Shown: piece by piece, positions 6,811-12,828 of the stretch | Layout: every line of letters starts with the position of its first letter | Position numbering within the stretch: the stretch's first letter is position 1 | Assembly: GCA_031283395.1 (NCBI GenBank) | Contig: JAITBV010000199.1 | Coordinates: 1 to 12,828, forward strand | Origin: Candidatus Adiutrix sp. | GTDB lineage: Bacteria; Desulfobacterota; Desulfarculia; Adiutricales; Adiutricaceae | Length of the DNA: 12,828 nt | Reading direction: 5' to 3' | Program-made: the position numbers and the translations under genes | Notes under the pieces: model-generated | Told to the model about the DNA's origin: nothing | The model's database searches: none | What the model saw: only the letters and a program-made list of their open reading frames with translations

Positions 6811-6926
6811 CCCCTGATTACCTTCCTCCTGGGCCCAGCCGGGCCCGTCATTCCTCCCGAGGCCGCCGGCCACTGCGGGCGCTATTAATCCTGTTGGTTC
6901 CGGCAGGCGGAGAGGCCTGGAACAGT

Positions 6927-6953
6927 CTTGAAGAAGAAAAATTCTTTTTCAAG
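6927..6953. repeat. AT-rich 12-bp inverted repeat upstream of the dnaN promoter
   Basis: CTTGAAGAAGAA (6927-6938) pairs with TTCTTTTTCAAG (6942-6953) around an AAA loop; all pairs are Watson-Crick except one G-T. It ends 32 bp before the -35 box of the dnaN promoter and lies 116 bp after the cheA stop. There is no T run after the stem, so it is not a classic terminator, although its right arm holds five T bases. It could be a weak terminator for cheA, an A-tract or regulator-binding site, or both. Confidence 0.5.
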
Positions 6954-6985
6954 CAAATTCACTGGCTTGCCATGCGTTCGGCCTT

Positions 6986-7014
6986 TTGACGCCCGGCCGG
7001 GAATATGCTATAAT
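6986..7014 (+). promoter_or_regulatory. Near-consensus extended -10 promoter of dnaN-gyrB
   Basis: TTGACG (6986-6991), a 17-nt spacer and a perfect TATAAT (7009-7014), with the extended -10 TG at 7006-7007. Transcription should start near 7021, giving a leader of about 58 nt before the dnaN ATG. This is the best promoter match in the window and fits a constitutive housekeeping operon. Confidence 0.85.
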
Positions 7015-7034
7015 AAAAAATTATGAATATAAGT

Positions 7035-7060
7035 CCTGAACCCACTATGTAGCGTTCAGG
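7035..7060 (+). promoter_or_regulatory. Stem-loop in the dnaN leader
   Basis: CCTGAAC (7035-7041) and GTTCAGG (7054-7060) form a perfect 7-bp stem with a 12-nt loop. It sits inside the predicted leader, 2 nt before the GGGAGG ribosome site at 7063-7068, and could influence dnaN translation. A chance repeat or an operator are alternatives. Confidence 0.45.
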
Positions 7061-7078
7061 TTGGGAGGTGGCCACCAT

Positions 7079-8200
7079 ATGTTGGCGTTAAAAATAAAAA
7101 AGGACGAACTGGCCCGGGGTGTGGGTCAGACCAGCGCCATTGCCGATAAACGCAGCGCCCTGCCTCTTTTGTCCAACATACTCCTGGAGGCCGATGAAGG
7201 GCGTCTCCGGCTTACGGCTACGGACATGGAGATAAGTTTTCAGGGGACCTATCCCGCGGAAGTCGTTACTCCGGGGCGGCTGACGGTGCCGGCCCGGACC
7301 TTCAACGATCTGGTGCGGAATATGCCGGCCGAGGAGGTCAAATTGGCCGAGGACGCCAATTTTGTCCTCCTTTTGTCCGCCGGCCGGTACAACGATACGA
7401 TTTTAGGCGCCAGCCCGGATGACTTCCCCGCGATGCCGCCGGTGGACGATATCCCTTTTCTGGACCTTGCCGGCCGGGACCTCCAGGGCGTCATTGATCG
7501 GACCATCTATTCCGTGGCCAAGGATGAGACCCGTTACAACCTCTCGGGCATCTACATGGAAAAAGTGGAATACGAAGGCCGTCCCAATCTGCGCCTGGTC
7601 TCCACCGACGGCCACCGCTTGAATCTGGCCGGACTCTATACGCCGGATCTGGCCAAGCTGGAACTGCCCAAGGGCGTTCTGGCGCCCTCGAAGGGTCTGG
7701 GGGAATTGCGCAAGCTGACCGAAGGGGCGGAGACGGTCCGTCTGGGTTTCAGCGGTGAAAGCCTGGTGGCCCGTAGCCAGAATGCCGTTTTGGTCATGCG
7801 CCTCCAGGACGGACGTTTTCCAGATTATAACCTGGTACTGCCCAAGGACAACCACCGGCATCTTCTGGCGGATCGTCGGGAACTCCTTGAAGCGTTGAAG
7901 CACGTGGAAATAATGTGCGCGGGAGGGGAATACAAGGTCGTCAAGCTGGCCTTGACGGCTGGCCGACTGGTCATTTCCACCGTTAACCCGAACCGGGGGC
8001 AGGCCGAGGCGGCCCTGGAAGCGGAATATGAGGGCGAACCTCTGGAAATCGGCCTCAATCCCCGGTATTGCCTGGAGGCTCTGGGCCCTCTGGACAGCGA
8101 AAAGGTGCGGCTGAGTTTTCTCGAGGCTTCCAATCCTGTGCTCCTTACCGCCGCTGAAGACCCAGGTTACAGCGGAGTCATAATGTCCATGAAAATATAA
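7079..8200 (+). CDS. dnaN: DNA polymerase III beta subunit (sliding clamp)
   Basis: The beta clamp is a dimeric ring that encircles DNA and tethers the replicative polymerase and repair enzymes. The 373-residue length matches the family and its three repeated clamp folds (about 1-120, 121-250, 251-373). Recognisable segments are the start LALKIKKDELARGVGQTSAIADKR, written here as one span of residues 2-25, then A-L-P-L-L-S-N-I-L-L-E, L-T-A-T-D-M-E-I-S (residues 47-55), R-L-V-S-T-D-G-H-R-L (near 173-182), D-G-R-F-P-D-Y (near 244-250) and the C-terminal VIMSMKI, where most clamps read V-M-P-M-R-[LI]. I chose ATG at 7079 over a TTG at 7061 because GGGAGGTG ends 8 nt before it. It heads a cluster with gyrB 40 bp downstream. 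dnaA does not lie upstream and recF is missing between dnaN and gyrB. Confidence 0.97.
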   Translation: MLALKIKKDELARGVGQTSAIADKRSALPLLSNILLEADEGRLRLTATDMEISFQGTYPAEVVTPGRLTVPARTFNDLVRNMPAEEVKLAEDANFVLLLSAGRYNDTILGASPDDFPAMPPVDDIPFLDLAGRDLQGVIDRTIYSVAKDETRYNLSGIYMEKVEYEGRPNLRLVSTDGHRLNLAGLYTPDLAKLELPKGVLAPSKGLGELRKLTEGAETVRLGFSGESLVARSQNAVLVMRLQDGRFPDYNLVLPKDNHRHLLADRRELLEALKHVEIMCAGGEYKVVKLALTAGRLVISTVNPNRGQAEAALEAEYEGEPLEIGLNPRYCLEALGPLDSEKVRLSFLEASNPVLLTAAEDPGYSGVIMSMKI

Positions 8201-8216
8201 GGCCTTTGTTCCTTAA

Positions 8217-10757
<2,541 letters not shown>

Positions 10758-10783
10758 GGCTCTTTCGCGGGAAGTGCGTCAAT

Positions 10784-11497
10784 ATGGCCGCGGTATCCTT
10801 CAAAAATGTGACCAAAAATTTTGGCTCCCGGGTCGTTTTCACCGGGGTTTCTTTTGAGCTGGAGGCCGGAGCCCGTTGCGGGCTCATCGGGCCCAACGGC
10901 GTGGGCAAAAGCACCCTTTTGAAGCTTCTTATGGGGGCTTTGAGGCCCGATGCCGGGGAGATACTGGTGGACGGACTGGCCCCTTGGCGGCCGCAGGTTC
11001 GGGGCCGGGCCGGCTTTCTGCCTGAAGGCGCCCCCCTGATGGGTGATTTGACCGTGCGGGAGCATCTGGTTCTGGCCGCCCGTCTGCGGGGGCTTTCATC
11101 CGGCGAGTTCTCAGCTGAGGAGGACCGGCTGACCGAAGCCCTGGCCTTGGCCGGTTTCTACCGCCGCCCGGCGGCCGGACTATCCCAGGGGCAGAAGCGT
11201 CGGGCCGCTCTGGCTTCGGCCCTCCTGGGGCAGCCCCCCCTTCTGGCCCTGGACGAGCCCACCAGCGGCCTGGATCCCGAGGAAGCCTTCCGCCTGCTGG
11301 CTCTTTTGCGAGGTCTGCCTTCCGTTACCACCCTGATAGTCTCCAGCCACCTTTTGGGCGATCTTCGGGAGCTGGCCGGCCAGATCCTGGTTCTGGCCCC
11401 CGGTCGGGCCGCCTTAAGCGGACCTCTGACCGGGTCTGGCTACATTGAACTTCACCAGGCTTACTCGGTCCGGGTGAACGGGGAGGGTGGCCTGTGA
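10784..11497 (+). CDS. ABC transporter ATPase, GldA-like
   Basis: A 237-residue nucleotide-binding subunit of an ABC-2 type transporter. It has Walker A GPNGVGKST (36-44), a GFLPEGAPL stretch (78-86) where the Q-loop residue is Glu as in GldA/CcmA-type ATPases, signature LSQGQKRR (133-140), Walker B LLALDEPT (153-160, D157 and E158), D-loop SGLDP and H-loop His189 in SSHL. All catalytic residues are present, so it should hydrolyse ATP. The next two genes encode a permease and a GldG-like protein, the usual partners of a Gld-like ABC complex. I chose ATG at 10784 because the family starts near this point (V-x-F-x-N-V-T-K-x-F-G); a TTG at 10754 overlapping the gyrB stop is possible. The gene starts 26 bp after gyrB with no promoter seen, which suggests read-through. 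The name GldA refers to family resemblance; gliding is not implied. Confidence 0.9.
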   Translation: MAAVSFKNVTKNFGSRVVFTGVSFELEAGARCGLIGPNGVGKSTLLKLLMGALRPDAGEILVDGLAPWRPQVRGRAGFLPEGAPLMGDLTVREHLVLAARLRGLSSGEFSAEEDRLTEALALAGFYRRPAAGLSQGQKRRAALASALLGQPPLLALDEPTSGLDPEEAFRLLALLRGLPSVTTLIVSSHLLGDLRELAGQILVLAPGRAALSGPLTGSGYIELHQAYSVRVNGEGGL

Positions 11498-12315
11498 CCG
11501 GCTTCCCCAGTTCCGGTCGGGCGGGGGCCGCTAATCCTGTTTCCCGGGGCCGGGCTCTGGTCGGCTTGGTCCGGGCTGAACTGACCAGTTTTTGGGGCGG
11601 AGGGCACGCCGGCCTGGCCCTTTTGGTTTTTCTGGGCCTCTCCGGCTTCCTTTTTTACAACACTCTGACCGATTATGTGCTGAAGAGCCTGGATTATGCG
11701 GCCCGGGGTTTGAGCTTGGACGCCTCCCTGGCTCTTTTCAGCCAGGGCCTGAGCCACCTGCCCCTGGTACTCATGCTGGTGGCCCCCCTGGCCACCATGC
11801 GTTCCCTGGCCTCCTTCCGTCGGGGAGGCCACCTGGATTATCTGGCCACCCTGCCGGCCTCTGACGGGCTCATCATAGCCGGGCACTACCTGGCCGCCTG
11901 GTTGAGCCTGAACCTCCTGGCCCTTCTGGGTTTGGCTCCCTTTATTATTTTGGCCGGGCAAGGCCTGGGCGGGGCCGGGGTGTTGGCTACGGCCTGGATA
12001 GGCCTGGCGGCCCTGGCCTCGGTGTTCGCGGCTTTGGGGCTGATGGCTTCGGCCCTCTTCCCCGGGGCCACCTCGGCGGGCTTGGCCACTTTGGGCCTTT
12101 TGGGGTCCATGTGGGTGCTGGGTTGGGCCTGGCCCTATGCGGATGGCGGCTGGGGCGCCCTGTGGCAAGGTCTGGCCTTCGCTCCCCGTCAGAATCGCTT
12201 CATTTTGGGCTTGATCAGGGGAGGGGACCTCTTCTTCTTCGCCGCCCTGACCTTCCTGGCCCTGGGCAATGCCCGGCTGGCTTTGGGTTGGCGGCGTTTC
12301 AGCGGGGCGGACTGA
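11494..12315 (+). CDS. ABC-2 type permease, GldF-like
   Basis: A 273-residue membrane subunit. After a cytoplasmic start of about 35 residues there are about six hydrophobic segments (near 38-60, 84-103, 125-155, 158-188, 192-213 and 245-262). The segment APLATMRSLASFRRGGHLDY followed by LATLPASDGLIIAGHYLA (about 97-134) matches the conserved P-x-x-T-M-R-x-x-x-E-E-x-x-x-G-T-x-E-L-L motif of GldF/ABC-2 permeases, with the usual acidic pair replaced by Ser-Phe. The GTG start at 11494 overlaps the ATPase stop by 4 nt (GTGA), and its own TGA overlaps the next ATG by one base, so the three genes are coupled. Together they should form one membrane complex; the substrate is not known for this class. 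Confidence 0.85.
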   Translation: MTGFPSSGRAGAANPVSRGRALVGLVRAELTSFWGGGHAGLALLVFLGLSGFLFYNTLTDYVLKSLDYAARGLSLDASLALFSQGLSHLPLVLMLVAPLATMRSLASFRRGGHLDYLATLPASDGLIIAGHYLAAWLSLNLLALLGLAPFIILAGQGLGGAGVLATAWIGLAALASVFAALGLMASALFPGATSAGLATLGLLGSMWVLGWAWPYADGGWGALWQGLAFAPRQNRFILGLIRGGDLFFFAALTFLALGNARLALGWRRFSGAD

Positions 12316-12828
12316 TGGCCGGGGGCGGCGGTCGGCGCAATCTGGGCCTGATTTTTCTGGGTCTGGCTCTTCTGGGGGGGCTGGCCGCTCCGTTCTGGCC
12401 TGGTTTTTGGTTGCCCCCCCTGGCTGCGGGGCTCATTCTTCTGGCCCTGGCCGGCCGGGAGCGCTGGCTGGCCGATTGGGCCGCTTGGCGGACGCCGGGC
12501 GGGCGGGCCAGGGCCCGCCTGTGGGTCGGTCTCAGCCTGGGGCTGGTTCTGGCCCTAGCCGCCGGCCAGGCCCGTTTCGGCCCCAACCTGGACTTGAGCC
12601 GAGGCCGGGACATCTCCCTGACTCCGGCTACCCGGGAACTTCTGGCCCGGCTGGACCGCCAGGTGACCATAACCGTGCGTCTTGGCCCCCAGGACCCCCG
12701 GGAGCCCTGGATTCGAGAACTGATGAATCAATTCCGGCAGGCCGCCGCAGGTAGGCTGGAGGTCGTGTTCATCAATCCCCAGTTGGAGCCGGAGGCGGGC
12801 GGAGAGGGGCCGGTGATGTCCTGGTCCG
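12315..12828 (+). CDS. GldG-like ABC auxiliary protein, 3' end outside the window
   Basis: The frame opens with ATG at 12315, inside the TGATG overlap with the permease stop, and stays open to the right edge, giving 171 residues. It begins with a basic MAGGGGRRN stretch, then three hydrophobic segments (about 10-28, 33-47 and 69-86). A soluble part follows: D-L-S-R-G-R-D-I-S-L-T-P-A-T-R-E-L-L-A-R-L, then QVTITVRLG, a helix ELMNQFRQAA and LEVVFINPQLEP (about 149-160). This matches the start of the GldG / ABC_transp_aux family (DLT-x-x-x-x-x-S-L-S-x-x-T-x-x-L-L-x-x-L, later v-x-x-x-D-P), although Asn replaces the usual Asp before Pro. Such proteins are extracytoplasmic partners of the GldA-GldF pair. 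An overlapping frame at 12269-12754 is Gly/Pro/Arg-rich and is a shadow. Confidence 0.82.
   Translation, partial: MAGGGGRRNLGLIFLGLALLGGLAAPFWPGFWLPPLAAGLILLALAGRERWLADWAAWRTPGGRARARLWVGLSLGLVLALAAGQARFGPNLDLSRGRDISLTPATRELLARLDRQVTITVRLGPQDPREPWIRELMNQFRQAAAGRLEVVFINPQLEPEAGGEGPVMSWS

Noticed and set aside
6831..6846. GGGCCC-AGCC-GGGCCC repeat after cheA as a terminator
   Set aside because: The stem is short and no T run follows, so it does not fit an intrinsic terminator.
5671..6873. A 400-codon open frame on the minus strand opposite cheA
   Set aside because: It mirrors a clearly real gene in a GC-rich region, has no family motif and no ribosome site. Long antisense frames are expected here.
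6811..7078. Replication origin next to dnaN
   Set aside because: I found no match or near match to TTATNCACA on either strand and no run of AT-rich repeats typical of an unwinding region.
12269..12754. A 161-codon plus-strand frame near the right edge
   Set aside because: It is Gly/Pro/Arg-rich and overlaps the permease end and the GldG-like gene, whose frame starting at 12315 has membrane segments and family motifs.

Overview
The window reads as a high-GC bacterial chromosome segment. The likely source is a Deltaproteobacteria-type organism (Desulfobacterota or relative). The clues are dnaN lying directly next to gyrB with no recF between them, a GldA/GldF/GldG-like ABC operon, a DUF2802-like membrane/coiled-coil protein following a small Pro/Arg-rich protein, and a Gram-negative-type GyrB with a long insertion after the TOPRIM core. 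The lineage is an inference from gene content; there is no rRNA gene to settle it.

Layout. (1) Positions 1-1614 (+): the 3' part of an ankyrin-repeat protein gene that is open at the left edge and visibly less GC-rich than its neighbours. (2) Positions 1754-3589 (-): a three-gene operon with its own good sigma-70-type promoter. It encodes a small Pro/Arg-rich protein, a one-pass membrane coiled-coil protein of the DUF2802 type, and an AEC (auxin-efflux-carrier) family permease. (3) Positions 3743-3958 (-): rpmB, zinc-binding ribosomal protein L28, with an extended -10 promoter and a perfect hairpin at the predicted 5' end of its mRNA. (4) Positions 4209-6810 (+): a CheY-like receiver and a CheA histidine kinase, a phosphorelay pair with no other che genes in view. 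(5) Positions 7079-12828 (+): dnaN (sliding clamp), gyrB (gyrase subunit B), then an ABC ATPase, an ABC-2 permease and a GldG-like auxiliary protein cut by the right edge. The spacings and overlaps (40 bp, 26 bp, a 4-nt overlap, a 1-nt overlap) suggest one co-directional unit, served at least in part by a near-consensus extended -10 promoter at 6986-7014.

How they work together. CheY and CheA should form one signalling module. L28, DnaN and GyrB are housekeeping. The three Gld-like proteins should form one membrane ABC complex. The ankyrin protein is a lone protein-protein interaction scaffold whose partner is not visible.

Points worth a second look are the ankyrin super-repeat with an in-frame helix deletion, a 10-base homopolymer in the small Pro/Arg-rich gene, hairpins in the rpmB leader and upstream of dnaN, an Asn at the classic quinolone-resistance Asp position of GyrB, a basic low-complexity loop in GyrB, and a CheA without a recognisable P2 domain. 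I did not see a mobile element, tRNA, rRNA, CRISPR array or DnaA-box cluster. No stretch without a gene exceeds 300 bases. The longest are 6811-7078, 3959-4208, 3590-3742 and 1615-1753; the first three carry the promoters and hairpins listed, and in the last I see nothing.
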